50,034 bases of DNA. Origin: an uncultured Oscillospiraceae bacterium (GTDB lineage: Bacteria; Bacillota; Clostridia; Oscillospirales; Oscillospiraceae). The position numbers were made by a program, and so were the translations under genes. The notes under the pieces were generated by a model that was given only the letters and a program-made list of their open reading frames with translations, made no database searches and was not told the DNA's origin. The stretch spans positions 1 to 50,034 of the forward strand of contig CALXDR010000007.1 in assembly GCA_944387115.1 (NCBI GenBank), in the 5' to 3' direction. This document shows, one piece after another, positions 17,185-25,719 of this stretch (the first letter of the stretch is position 1; each line of letters opens with the position of its first letter).

Positions 17185-18363
17185 CTAGTATACAGGATGC
17201 CGCCGGGAATTTCCACCGTTTTTTCGGGCAATGGCGGTACACAGGGCGGACACCAGCAGCCATGCGCCCACCGACACGGCGGTGGATAGGGCCAGGGCGG
17301 TGGAGAAGTCCAGTGCGGCGATGGATTCTGTCTGGTCCAGCAGATAGTCGGACACGGGCAGAGCCACGGGAATCCACCGGGTGACCAGCCAGGTCAGACC
17401 TCCGGCCAGCAGGCCGTGACAAAACTTTCCCGCCAGGTAGGTGCGGGGGGACAGGCCGCTATCCACCAAAAAGGAGAGCACCTGACAGTGGACGGACAGC
17501 CCCGCCCACCCCAGCATGAAGGCCGCCATGGAAATCTGTTGGGCCAGCTGGCCTGCCGTGGACAGGGAGGAAACCCCAGAGGAGAGCTCCAGCAGTCCGG
17601 CAATCATCCGTTGGGACCACTGGGCGCTCAAGCCCAGCAGACCCAGCAGGCGGGTACAGAGGGCCAGCCCTCCCGTCTGCTCCAACAGCTGGAGGACTAC
17701 GGCGAAGAAGGTGACAAAGGCGCAGATGTTCAGCGTGTTCTGAAAGGAGCGGGTGACAGCGCCTGTGAAGGCAGCTGGGAAGTTGACAGCCTGAATGGGC
17801 TTGGAAGCGGGGGTGCGTCTGGCGGGACGGGGCGTGTGCGCTCCGTGAAATCGAAAGAGGAGCCCCACCAGCACAGAGGCAAGGGCGTGGGTGGCATAGA
17901 GCAGCAGGCCAATGCGTCCGTCTCCGAATACCCCAGCCCCTACCACCCCCAAAATAAAGGCAGGACCGGAGTTGTTGCAAAAGGCCAGCAGACGCTCTGC
18001 CTCCCCACGGGAACACAGCCCCTGCTCATACAGCTGGATGGCGGTGCGCGCGCCCACCGGGTAGCCCCCCAGAAAGCCCAGGGCCAGGGCGGAGCCGCAG
18101 CAGCCGTTGACCCGGAACAGCGGCTGCATGACCCCTTCCAGCGCCCGTCCCAGATAGGCGGCCAGACCCAAATCCACCACCAGAGAAGAGAGCACGAAAA
18201 AGGGGAAGAGGGAGGGGACAATCACATTGAAGCACAGTGAAAGGCCGTGCTGCGCCCCCTCCATGGCCTGCTGGGGAGCGGTCATGAGGGCCAGGGCAAA
18301 CACCACCAGCAGGAGTATCACGCCCCCCTCCCGCATCCAGCTGCGCCGCAGTAATCGCCACAT
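17185..18363 (-). CDS. ylbJ: Sporulation integral membrane protein YlbJ
   Basis: This 392-residue polytopic membrane protein resembles B. subtilis YlbJ, which is made in the mother cell and needed for spore cortex or coat-related maturation. Both halves carry the nucleoside-transporter-like gate motifs: VPSLFPFFVLSSL, LGFLGGYPVGARTA, FCNNSGPAFILG and LELSSGVSSL. The start ATG 18363 sits after GAAAGG and GGAGG. The upstream extension of the frame is Pro-rich, lacks family character and is left out. It supports a spore-forming host. Confidence 0.88.
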   Translation of the reverse strand: MWRLLRRSWMREGGVILLLVVFALALMTAPQQAMEGAQHGLSLCFNVIVPSLFPFFVLSSLVVDLGLAAYLGRALEGVMQPLFRVNGCCGSALALGFLGGYPVGARTAIQLYEQGLCSRGEAERLLAFCNNSGPAFILGVVGAGVFGDGRIGLLLYATHALASVLVGLLFRFHGAHTPRPARRTPASKPIQAVNFPAAFTGAVTRSFQNTLNICAFVTFFAVVLQLLEQTGGLALCTRLLGLLGLSAQWSQRMIAGLLELSSGVSSLSTAGQLAQQISMAAFMLGWAGLSVHCQVLSFLVDSGLSPRTYLAGKFCHGLLAGGLTWLVTRWIPVALPVSDYLLDQTESIAALDFSTALALSTAVSVGAWLLVSALCTAIARKNGGNSRRHPVY

Positions 18364-18722
18364 ACCTCCACCAACCTTTCTCCCCAAAGAGGGCCGCACT
18401 GGGGAAATTCTATGGGGATTGACGGGGAAACTTGCCTGTCCCGGAAAAATCATCGGAGAGGTATCCACGACAAGCGTGTGGGGATGCACCGTGGCCTTCC
18501 GGCAAGCCGGAGGCGGGCGGGGGAGGGGGCTGTACGCTCCGGGGCTGCCCGGACGGTGGGGCAAGCAGAGTGCCCGCCCAATTGGGGGAGATACCCCAAT
18601 CCCCAAGGGCTACTGCGGTGTCAAAGGTGCAATGGGTATCAATACAATTTGTATATAGACAAGATGAAATCACGATATGGAATTCAGAAGAGAATTCCAT
18701 ATCGTGATTTTACATAGAAGTA
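18364..18722. other. Intergenic region upstream of ylbJ with a perfect 19-bp inverted repeat
   Basis: No gene is supported. The arms 18667-18685 and 18692-18710 are perfectly complementary, with a 6-nt loop AGAAGA. It is followed by TTTT partly inside the stem on the plus strand and lies just downstream of the 82-residue membrane protein gene on the minus strand. It may be that gene's terminator. The part from 18375 to 18640 is GC-rich, non-coding and of unknown role. A short palindrome, ATACAATTTGTAT, lies at about 18643. Confidence 0.5.
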
Positions 18723-18971
18723 TTACAATGCGTATCCAATAATCAGAGAGGCGACCACGAGCACCCAGCCCAGGGTGCGCAGGAGGAAGGTGGCGTAAGG
18801 GCTGCGGAAGGTGGCCGGGTGCACCGGATGGAGGATGAACAGCAGCCCGCACAGCACGCCGCCGACGGCAAAGCACACGGGATTGCGCAGCAGCAGGGCA
18901 GAGAGAAATCCCAGCAAAAGACACACAAGGCCCAGAATCATTTGGTTACGGGCGGTCAGCTTTTGATACAT
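18723..18971 (-). CDS. Small integral membrane protein, unknown function
   Basis: This is an 82-residue protein. After a basic N-terminus (MYQKLTARNQ) there are two or three hydrophobic segments at about residues 10-25, 30-45 and 62-80. I do not recognise a family. The start has GGAGGT 7 nt upstream. It is preceded by a good promoter and is separate from the ABC exporter genes. Confidence 0.65.
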   Translation of the reverse strand: MYQKLTARNQMILGLVCLLLGFLSALLLRNPVCFAVGGVLCGLLFILHPVHPATFRSPYATFLLRTLGWVLVVASLIIGYAL

Positions 18972-19013
18972 ATACCCACCTCCTGTGTAATATTCATCTG
19001 ATAGACTACATAT

Positions 19014-19043
19014 AGTATAACACATACCCGGGGGAATGTCCAA
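19014..19043 (-). promoter_or_regulatory. Promoter of the 82-residue membrane protein gene
   Basis: On the minus strand, a weak -35 GTCCAA (19043-19038) is 18 nt from a -10 TATACT (19019-19014). The leader to the start codon is about 35 nt. Confidence 0.5.
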
Positions 19044-19094
19044 TCTTTCGGGGAAATTTCTCTTGCCAGGCTGGCCGGGGATGGGAAAAGGGGA

Positions 19095-19129
19095 ACAGGC
19101 CTGGAACGCAGGGGGCGTTCCAGGCCTGT
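19095..19129 (-). terminator. Terminator of the ABC exporter operon
   Basis: A perfect 15-bp stem (19095-19109 with 19115-19129) and a 5-nt loop lie 28 bp after the exporter stop. On the minus strand it is followed by TCCCCTTTT, a weak T-run. Confidence 0.6.
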
Positions 19130-19156
19130 GATGTGTGATGCCAGCGCAGTATGGGA

Positions 19157-21040
19157 TTATTCCAGCTCGAAGGCGCCGGTGTAGAGCTGATAGTACTTGC
19201 CCTTGTCGGCAATGAGCTTGTCATGGCTGCCGCGCTCGATGATCCGTCCGTGCTCCAGCACCATGATGCTATCCGAGTTCTTGACGGTGGACAGGCGGTG
19301 GGCGATGACAAACACCGTGCGGTTGCACATCAGCGCATCCATGCCCTGCTGGACAATGGCCTCGGTGCGGGTGTCGATGGAGGAGGTGGCCTCATCCATA
19401 ATCATCACCGGGGGATCGGCCACGGCGGCCCGGGCAATGGCCAGCAGCTGGCGCTGGCCCTGGGAGAGGTTGGCGCCGTTGCTGGTGAGCATGGTGTTAT
19501 AGCCGTCGGGCAGGCGGGTGATGAAGTCGTGCGCCCCTGCCAGCTCGGCGGCGGCAATGCACTCCTCGTCGCAGGCGTCCAGGTTGCCGTAGCGGATATT
19601 CTCCATCACCGTGCCGGTGAACAGGTTGGTATCCTGGAGCACCACGCCCAGAGAGCGGCGCAGGTCCGCCTTCTTAATCTGGGTGACATCCAGGCCGTCA
19701 TAGAGGATGCGGCCCTTCTGAATGTCATAGAAACGGTTGATCAGGTTGGTGACGGTGGTCTTACCTGCGCCGGTGGCGCCCACGAAGGCCACCTTCTGGC
19801 CGGGCTCGGCGTACAGGCTCACATCATGGAGCACCACCTTGTCGGGGTTATAGCCAAAGTCCACATGCTCAAAGCGCACATCGCCGGCCAGACGGATATA
19901 GTCCACGGTGCCGTCGGGATTGGGACGGCGCCAGGCCCACACATTGGTGCGGTGGCCGCACTCCACCAGGGAGCCGTCCTGTTGCTCCTGGACGTTGACC
20001 AGGGTGATGGTGCCCTCGTCAGACTCCGGCTCCTGGTCCATCAGCTCGAAGATGCGCTGTGCGCCGGCCATACCCATGACCACGGAGTTGACCTGCTGAG
20101 AGACCTGGCCGATGTTCCCGCAAAACTGCTTGGTCATATTGAGGAAGGGCACCACGATGCTGATGCTCAGCACGCTGCCGGACAAAGACAGGTTGGGCAC
20201 GCCGGAGAGGAGGAGCAGGCCGCCCACCATGGCCACCACGGCATAGAGGACATTGCCCATGTTGTTCAGAATGGGCATGAGGGTGTTGGCGTAGGTGTTG
20301 GCGGTGCGGGAGTCGGAGAAGAGGGCCTCATTGAGCCGGTCGAAGTCGTGCTTGGTGGCCTCTTCATGGCAGAACACCTTGACCACCTTCTGCCCGTTCA
20401 TCAGCTCCTCCACAAAGCCCTCGGTTTTGCCCAGGGACTGCTGCTGGCGGCGGAAGTATTTGGCCGAGCCGCCGCCCACCTTGCGGGTGACCATCAGCAT
20501 ACAGCACACGCCCAGCACCACCACCAGGGTGAGCCACACGCTGTAGGAGAGCATGATGAACAGCACCGAGAGCACCAGAACCCCGGAGGAGAGCAGCTGG
20601 GGCATGGAGTTGGACACCAGCTGACGCAGGGTATCAATGTCGTTGGTGTAGTAGCTCATGATGTCGCCGTGGTTGTGGGTGTCGAAGTAGCGGATGGGCA
20701 AATCCTGCATCCCGTCGAACATCTGGCAGCGCAGCTTCTTGAGCAGACCCTGGGTGATGATGGCCATCAGACGGGTCCAGATAAACACGCTGATCAGCGA
20801 GATGAGGTACAGCGTACCCATAATCGCCACCAGGGTGAGAATCTGGCTGGACACAGCGCCCCAGTCCCCGGAGGGATAGCTCTGCTCAATCAGCCGGATA
20901 ATGCGCTCCATGAAGGTGGAGGGCAGGGCGCTGACCACCGAGCTGAAGAGGATGCACACAATGGTCAGAGGCATGAGGACGGGGTAGAAGTGAAAGAGAG
21001 TGCGCAGCAGCCGCCCCAGGGTTCCTTTGCGATTAGTCAT
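19157..21040 (-). CDS. ABC exporter half-transporter, canonical ATPase subunit (BmrD-like)
   Basis: This 627-residue protein has six N-terminal membrane helices (to about residue 340) and a C-terminal ATPase. Walker A is GATGAGKTT, the signature is NLSQGQRQ and Walker B is VMIMDEATSSID, with the catalytic Glu present. A 50-residue insert rich in charged residues lies between the membrane domain and the ATPase. The start ATG 21040 overlaps the upstream half-transporter by 8 bp. Together they should form a heterodimeric drug or lipid exporter. Substrate unknown. Confidence 0.9.
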   Translation of the reverse strand: MTNRKGTLGRLLRTLFHFYPVLMPLTIVCILFSSVVSALPSTFMERIIRLIEQSYPSGDWGAVSSQILTLVAIMGTLYLISLISVFIWTRLMAIITQGLLKKLRCQMFDGMQDLPIRYFDTHNHGDIMSYYTNDIDTLRQLVSNSMPQLLSSGVLVLSVLFIMLSYSVWLTLVVVLGVCCMLMVTRKVGGGSAKYFRRQQQSLGKTEGFVEELMNGQKVVKVFCHEEATKHDFDRLNEALFSDSRTANTYANTLMPILNNMGNVLYAVVAMVGGLLLLSGVPNLSLSGSVLSISIVVPFLNMTKQFCGNIGQVSQQVNSVVMGMAGAQRIFELMDQEPESDEGTITLVNVQEQQDGSLVECGHRTNVWAWRRPNPDGTVDYIRLAGDVRFEHVDFGYNPDKVVLHDVSLYAEPGQKVAFVGATGAGKTTVTNLINRFYDIQKGRILYDGLDVTQIKKADLRRSLGVVLQDTNLFTGTVMENIRYGNLDACDEECIAAAELAGAHDFITRLPDGYNTMLTSNGANLSQGQRQLLAIARAAVADPPVMIMDEATSSIDTRTEAIVQQGMDALMCNRTVFVIAHRLSTVKNSDSIMVLEHGRIIERGSHDKLIADKGKYYQLYTGAFELE

Positions 21041-22778
21041 CCTGCTCCCCTCCCTTGTTCTGAGAATGGTACACTTCCTGGTAGATTTCACAGTGCTCCA
21101 GCAGCTGCTGGTGGTTGCCCACGGCAACAATCTGACCGCCCTCCATAATCAGAATGCGATCGGCATCCTCCACAGAGGAGACGCGCTGGGCCACAATAAT
21201 CTTGGTGGTCTCAGGCAGGAACTCCCGGAAGGACTTGCGGATGAGGGCGTCGGTCTTGGTGTCCACGGCGCTGGTGGAATCGTCCAAAATGAGGATTTTC
21301 GGCTTTTTCAGCAGGGCACGGGCGATACACAGCCGCTGCTTCTGACCGCCGGACACATTGGTGCCCCCCTGCTCGATGTAGGTGTCGTACTGGTCGGGGA
21401 ACAGGCGGATGAAATCATCGGCCTGAGCCAGCTTACAGGCCTCCACCAGCTCCTCGTCGGTGGCGTTGGGGTTGCCCCAGCGCAGGTTCTCCTTGATGGT
21501 GCCCGAGAAGAGCACGTTCTTCTGGAGCACCACGGCCACCTGGTTGCGTAGGGTCTCCAGGTCGTAGTCCCGGACATCCACGCCGCCCACACGCACGGCG
21601 CCCTCGGTGACGTCGTACAGGCGGGGAATGAGCTGGATGAGGGAGGACTTGGAGGAGCCGGTGCCGCCCAAAATGCCGATGGTCTCGCCGGAGCGAATGT
21701 GCAGGTCCACATTGGCCAGCGCCATGCGGTCGGCGTGCTCGGAATAGCGGAAGTTGACGCCGTCAAAGTCAATGGAGCCGTCCTTGACCTCGGTGACAGC
21801 CCCCTGCTCGGGGGAGGTGATGCTGCTCTTCTCGTTGAGCACCTCCACAATGCGGTGGGCAGACTCAAAGGAGAGGGTAATCATCACAAACACCATGGAC
21901 AGCATCATCAAGCTCATGAGAATCTGCATACTGTACGTGAGCAGGGCGGACAGCTGGCCCACCTGGATGGCGGTGCCCCGGGTGGTGATAATCACGTAGG
22001 AGCCAACACCCATAATCAGGGTGGAGGCGGCGTAGATGCAAAACTGCATCAGGGGAGAGTTGAGGGCGAGAATCTTCTCGGCACGGGTGAAGTCGGCGCA
22101 CACATCCGCTGCGGCGGCCTCAAACTTCTGCTTCTCATAGTCCTCACGCACATAGGACTTGACCACCCGCATGGCCTGCACATTCTCCTGGATGGACTCG
22201 TTGATGCGGTCGTACTTCTTGAACACCTTGCGGAACAGGGGCATGACCCGGGAGACAATCAGCGCCAGACCAATGCCCAGCACGGGGATGGTGAACAGGA
22301 AGATGAAGGACATGGTCCCCGCCATGTAAAAGGACATGGCAAAGGCAAAGACCAACATCAGGGGGCAGCGGATGGCGCCCCGGATAATCATCATGTACGC
22401 CATCTGCACATTGGTCACATCGGTGGTCAGACGGGTGACCAGCGAGGATGTGGAGAACTTGTCGATGTTGGAAAAGGAATAGTCCTGAATGGCGTAGAAC
22501 ATATCCTTCCGCAGATTTTTCGCCAGACCTGTGGAGGCGCTGGCACAGGTGGTGCCGGCGGCCCATCCGAAGATCAGAGCCAGTCCGGCCATCAAAATGA
22601 GCAAACCGCCGTAGCGCACAATGACGGACAGCTCGCAGCCGGCCTGAATCTGACCGACCAGCCGGGCAATGATGAAGGGGATGACGCACTCCATCACCAC
22701 CTCCAGGGAGACGAATACGGGCGTCAGCACCGACGCCCGCTTATACTCCCGAATTGATTTCGCAAGCGTTTTTACCAT
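21033..22778 (-). CDS. ABC exporter half-transporter, degenerate ATPase subunit (BmrC-like)
   Basis: This is a 581-residue protein with six membrane helices and a C-terminal ATPase. Its Walker A is GGTGSSKSSL, the signature is NVSGGQKQR, and Walker B is ILILDDSTSAVD. An Asp stands where the catalytic Glu should be. That pattern is typical of the non-hydrolysing site in heterodimeric exporters, so this is the partner of the downstream canonical subunit. ATG 22778 has GAAAGGAAG upstream. A palindrome just before the gene suggests repressor control. Confidence 0.9.
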   Translation of the reverse strand: MVKTLAKSIREYKRASVLTPVFVSLEVVMECVIPFIIARLVGQIQAGCELSVIVRYGGLLILMAGLALIFGWAAGTTCASASTGLAKNLRKDMFYAIQDYSFSNIDKFSTSSLVTRLTTDVTNVQMAYMMIIRGAIRCPLMLVFAFAMSFYMAGTMSFIFLFTIPVLGIGLALIVSRVMPLFRKVFKKYDRINESIQENVQAMRVVKSYVREDYEKQKFEAAAADVCADFTRAEKILALNSPLMQFCIYAASTLIMGVGSYVIITTRGTAIQVGQLSALLTYSMQILMSLMMLSMVFVMITLSFESAHRIVEVLNEKSSITSPEQGAVTEVKDGSIDFDGVNFRYSEHADRMALANVDLHIRSGETIGILGGTGSSKSSLIQLIPRLYDVTEGAVRVGGVDVRDYDLETLRNQVAVVLQKNVLFSGTIKENLRWGNPNATDEELVEACKLAQADDFIRLFPDQYDTYIEQGGTNVSGGQKQRLCIARALLKKPKILILDDSTSAVDTKTDALIRKSFREFLPETTKIIVAQRVSSVEDADRILIMEGGQIVAVGNHQQLLEHCEIYQEVYHSQNKGGEQDD

Positions 22779-22792
22779 ACTCTTCCTTTCTC

Positions 22793-22812
22793 CTATACAG
22801 TAAATTGTATAG
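22793..22812. promoter_or_regulatory. Palindromic operator upstream of the ABC exporter
   Basis: Perfect 7-bp arms CTATACA and TGTATAG with a 6-nt spacer lie 15 bp before the start codon. They are downstream of probable promoter elements on the minus strand (TATAAT and TTGTCT within 22825-22860). Binding there would block transcription. MarR-, PadR- or TetR-type repressors use sites of this form. No such regulator is in the window. Confidence 0.55.
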
Positions 22813-22943
22813 AACATACCATTCTATATATTATAGTATACACAGACAAAGTGGGAAATGGAAGTGTCAAAATGACGAAAGCAACCGACATAGCCGCCTG
22901 CAGTTGTGCGCTAAATTCCCATATTGAAAGGGGAGAAGGGCGG

Positions 22944-22972
22944 TTGACACATTTCACCTAGTGTGTTAGTAT
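22944..22972 (+). promoter_or_regulatory. Promoter of the cysE-cysS T-box transcript
   Basis: A consensus -35 TTGACA (22944-22949), a 17-nt spacer and a -10 TAGTAT (22967-22972) with an upstream TG give an extended -10. Transcription would start near 22979. Confidence 0.75.
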
Positions 22973-22979
22973 ACTATCC

Positions 22980-23238
22980 ATAGCAAGTGAATATCGCAGA
23001 GAACGCGTCAGGCGGGGGCGTACAGCGGCCCCGGCCCAGTAGCGTGTGCGGACACTGGCAGAGAGGCCCTGCCGCTGGCTGAAAGCGGGGCTCAGAGGTG
23101 CGCACAGGCGAAGTGCAAGCGGGAGCGAGGGGGACGCAGGCGCCCTCCGTCGGGCCACGTTACGGCCAAGAGCGAGAAACGAGAGTGGAACCGCGATGAC
23201 CATCGCCTCTCATGTCTGTAGACATGGGGGCTTTTTTT
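22980..23238 (+). promoter_or_regulatory. T-box riboswitch sensing tRNA-Cys
   Basis: The T-box core AGAGTGGAACCGCG is at 23182-23195. The variable base after TGG is A, which pairs with a U discriminator, and tRNA-Cys carries U73. The likely specifier is TGC at 23114-23116 within GAAGTGCA, with an AGTA on the opposite side at 23038-23041. The terminator is at 23205-23238: stem 23205-23216 with 23221-23231, then seven Ts. Uncharged tRNA-Cys would favour readthrough into cysE-cysS. Confidence 0.92.
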
Positions 23239-23256
23239 ATCGGAAAGGAGTCGTAT

Positions 23257-23919
23257 ATGACAAGGTTGGGGGAAACGTTACGGGCCTACCAGGCCAGAGA
23301 TCCGGCGGCCAGGAGCAGATTGGAGATTCTGCTGCTCTATCCGGGGGTACACGCCTTACTCTTTCACCGCATGGCCCACTGGCTGTGGCGGCACAAGCTG
23401 CTGTTTTTGGCCCGGCTGGTGTCCCAGGTCAGCCGGCACCTCACGGGGGTGGAAATCCATCCCGGGGCCAAGATTGGCCGCCGGCTGGTGATTGACCACG
23501 GCATGGGCATTGTCATCGGCGAGACGGCGCAGATTGGAGATGACTGCCTGATCTATCACGGGGTCACCCTGGGCGGCACCGGGAAGGATCAGGGGAAGCG
23601 CCACCCCACCATTGGCAATGGCGTGCTCATCTCAGCCGGGGCAAAGGTGCTCGGCCCCTTTAAGGTGGGGGACGGGGCGCGCATTGCCGCCAACGCAGTG
23701 GTGCTCAAGGAAATCCCCCCCGGAGCCACTGCGGTGGGCGTTCCGGCCCAGGTGGTGCGCCTCAACGGGAAGCGGGTGGACTATGCCGCCCAGGTGGACC
23801 ACACCAGCAGGATGGGAACTCCCGCACTGCAAACGGTGGAGAGTGTGCGCAGGCGGCTGGAGGCTCTGGAGGAGAAGCTGGAGCGTTTGGAACGGGAAGA
23901 AACTGCGCTGCAATCATAA
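23257..23919 (+). CDS. cysE: Serine O-acetyltransferase CysE
   Basis: This 220-residue enzyme makes O-acetylserine from serine and acetyl-CoA, the first committed step of cysteine synthesis. The left-handed beta-helix hexapeptide repeats begin at about residue 68 (GVEIHPGAKIGRRLVIDHG) with the catalytic His in DHGMGIVIGE and YHGVTLGGTG. The C-terminal 40 residues are a charged helix. The ATG has AAAGGAG 7 nt upstream. It is first in the T-box operon, 26 bp before cysS, so it is induced when charged tRNA-Cys falls. Confidence 0.95.
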   Translation: MTRLGETLRAYQARDPAARSRLEILLLYPGVHALLFHRMAHWLWRHKLLFLARLVSQVSRHLTGVEIHPGAKIGRRLVIDHGMGIVIGETAQIGDDCLIYHGVTLGGTGKDQGKRHPTIGNGVLISAGAKVLGPFKVGDGARIAANAVVLKEIPPGATAVGVPAQVVRLNGKRVDYAAQVDHTSRMGTPALQTVESVRRRLEALEEKLERLEREETALQS

Positions 23920-23945
23920 ACATAGGAAGATGAGGAGGAAGTAGT

Positions 23946-25394
23946 ATGTATCTGTATAATTCTGCAACCCACAGGAAGGAGCCCTTCCGCACCCACACAC
24001 CCGGAAAGGTGGAGATGTACACCTGCGGCCCCACGGTGTACCACTACGCCCACATCGGCAACCTGCGCTCCTACATCATGGAGGATGTGCTGGAGAAGTT
24101 TTTGCGCTACGAAGGGTATCAGGTCAACCGGGTGATGAACATCACCGATGTGGGCCACCTGGCCTCCGATGCAGACACCGGCGAGGACAAGATGGTCAAG
24201 GGGGCCAAGCGGGAGCATAAGACGGTGATGGAAATTGCGCAGTTCTACACCGACGCATTTTTCGAGGACTGCCGTAAGCTGGAGATTAAGCGCCCTGACC
24301 ACATTCAGCCCGCCACCGGGTGCATTGACGGGTATATCCACATGGTGCAGACCCTGCTGGACAAGGGGTTTGCCTACCTGGCGGGGGGGAATGTGTACTT
24401 CGATACCTCCAAGACAGACCGCTACCATGTCTTCCACGACCATGACGAGGAGGATTTGGCTGTGGGCGTGCGGGACGGCGTGGAGGAGGACACCAACAAG
24501 CGCAGCAAAAACGACTTTGTCCTCTGGTTTACCAAGTCCAAGTTTGAAGATCAGGCCCTGAAGTGGGATTCCCCCTGGGGGGTGGGCTATCCGGGGTGGC
24601 ACATTGAGTGCTCGTGCATCTCCCTGAAATACAATGGTGAGTTTTTGGACCTGCACTGCGGCGGCATTGACAATGCCTTCCCCCATCACACCAATGAGAT
24701 TGCCCAGTCCGAGGCGTATCTGGGGCATCCCTGGTGCACCCAGTGGTTCCATGTACACCACTTGAATACCGGCTCGGGGAAAATGTCCAAATCCAAGGGA
24801 GAATTTCTCACCGTCTCCCTGCTGGAGGAAAAGGGATATGACCCGCTGGCCTACCGCTTCTTCTGCCTCCAGAGCCACTACCGCAAGGGTCTGGTGTTCA
24901 CCTGGGAGAACCTGGACAACGCCGCCACCGCCTATCAGAAGCTGATCAAGCGTGTGGCCGCACTCCAGCCGGAGGACGGGGCAGTGGACCAGGGGGTGAA
25001 GGAGGCGTACCGCCAGCGCTTCCTGGAGCAGGTGGGCAACGACCTGAACACCGCCCAGGGCGTTACCCTGGTGTACGATGCCCTCAAGGCCCAGACCAAT
25101 GACGCCACCCGCCTGGCAATCCTCCAGGACTACGACCAGGTGCTCTCCCTCAACCTGTTGGAGAAGGGGGCGCAGCTGCGTGCCCGGCAGAGTGCCCAGA
25201 CTGCGCAGCAGAGCGCCGGGGGGTACACTGTCACCGGCGAGGGCGATCCCGCCATTGATGCGCTGGTGCTCGCCCGTGGAGAGGCCAAGAAGGCGAAGAA
25301 CTTCCAGGAGGCCGACCGCATCCGTGCCCAGCTGAAGGAGCAGGGCGTAGAGGTCACCGACGTGCCCGGCGGCGCCGTGTGGAAGCGTGTGTAA
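23946..25394 (+). CDS. cysS: Cysteinyl-tRNA synthetase CysS
   Basis: This is a 482-residue class I synthetase that charges tRNA-Cys. The N-terminal zinc ligand Cys lies in YTCGPTVY, the HIGH motif reads HIGN and the KMSKS motif reads KMSKSKGE. Other zinc ligands lie in WHIECS. The length is normal. It is co-regulated with cysE by the upstream T-box and ends at a strong terminator. Confidence 0.97.
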   Translation: MYLYNSATHRKEPFRTHTPGKVEMYTCGPTVYHYAHIGNLRSYIMEDVLEKFLRYEGYQVNRVMNITDVGHLASDADTGEDKMVKGAKREHKTVMEIAQFYTDAFFEDCRKLEIKRPDHIQPATGCIDGYIHMVQTLLDKGFAYLAGGNVYFDTSKTDRYHVFHDHDEEDLAVGVRDGVEEDTNKRSKNDFVLWFTKSKFEDQALKWDSPWGVGYPGWHIECSCISLKYNGEFLDLHCGGIDNAFPHHTNEIAQSEAYLGHPWCTQWFHVHHLNTGSGKMSKSKGEFLTVSLLEEKGYDPLAYRFFCLQSHYRKGLVFTWENLDNAATAYQKLIKRVAALQPEDGAVDQGVKEAYRQRFLEQVGNDLNTAQGVTLVYDALKAQTNDATRLAILQDYDQVLSLNLLEKGAQLRARQSAQTAQQSAGGYTVTGEGDPAIDALVLARGEAKKAKNFQEADRIRAQLKEQGVEVTDVPGGAVWKRV

Positions 25395-25434
25395 GAGCAT
25401 GACTTGCCTCAAACGGGCAGTTTGTCCGGCACAG

Positions 25435-25466
25435 CCCCCGCAGAGGATTCCTCTGCGGGGGTTTTT
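25435..25466 (+). terminator. Terminator of cysE-cysS
   Basis: A perfect 12-bp stem (25435-25446 with 25450-25461), loop ATT, is followed by TTTTT. Confidence 0.93.
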
Positions 25467-25542
25467 GATTGTGAGAGTGGTCAAAAACCGGGAATGCCAT
25501 TTAGCGCAGTTGTAAAACTTGCATGAAGAACCTAGATATTTC

Positions 25543-25719
25543 TTGACTTGAGTTATCCACAATGATAGCATAGAGCTGTGCAGGAGCGTGGACGCAGGGC
25601 TGCGCTCCGGCGGAAGCCCCCTGACCGGCGGGAGAGGCGTCCCGGCGGGCAGCTGAGGGCAGGATGGACAACACGACCTAGAAATATAGTGCAATCTATT
25701 GATGTGAGGAGGAAACGGT
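25543..25719 (+). promoter_or_regulatory. Promoter and GC-rich structured leader of the dehydrogenase-flavodiiron operon
   Basis: A -35 TTGACT (25543-25548) is 17 nt from a -10 TAGCAT (25566-25571). About 145 nt of leader follow. They can form GGAGCG/CGCTCC and outer AGCTG/CAGCT pairings, then an unstructured AT-rich stretch and GAGGAGG before the start codon. No known riboswitch class was recognised. The bases from 25467 to 25542 show nothing clear. Confidence 0.5.

Noticed and set aside
18227..18658. Open frame spanning the ylbJ start and the GC-rich intergenic region
   Set aside because: It overlaps ylbJ antisense and has no family character or ribosome binding site.
19151..21148. Long His/Gly-rich open frame on the plus strand opposite the ABC exporter
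   Set aside because: It mirrors the codon pattern of the clear exporter gene and has no family motifs; such frames are common opposite GC-rich genes. The same holds opposite xdhA, hcp and the dehydrogenase fusion.
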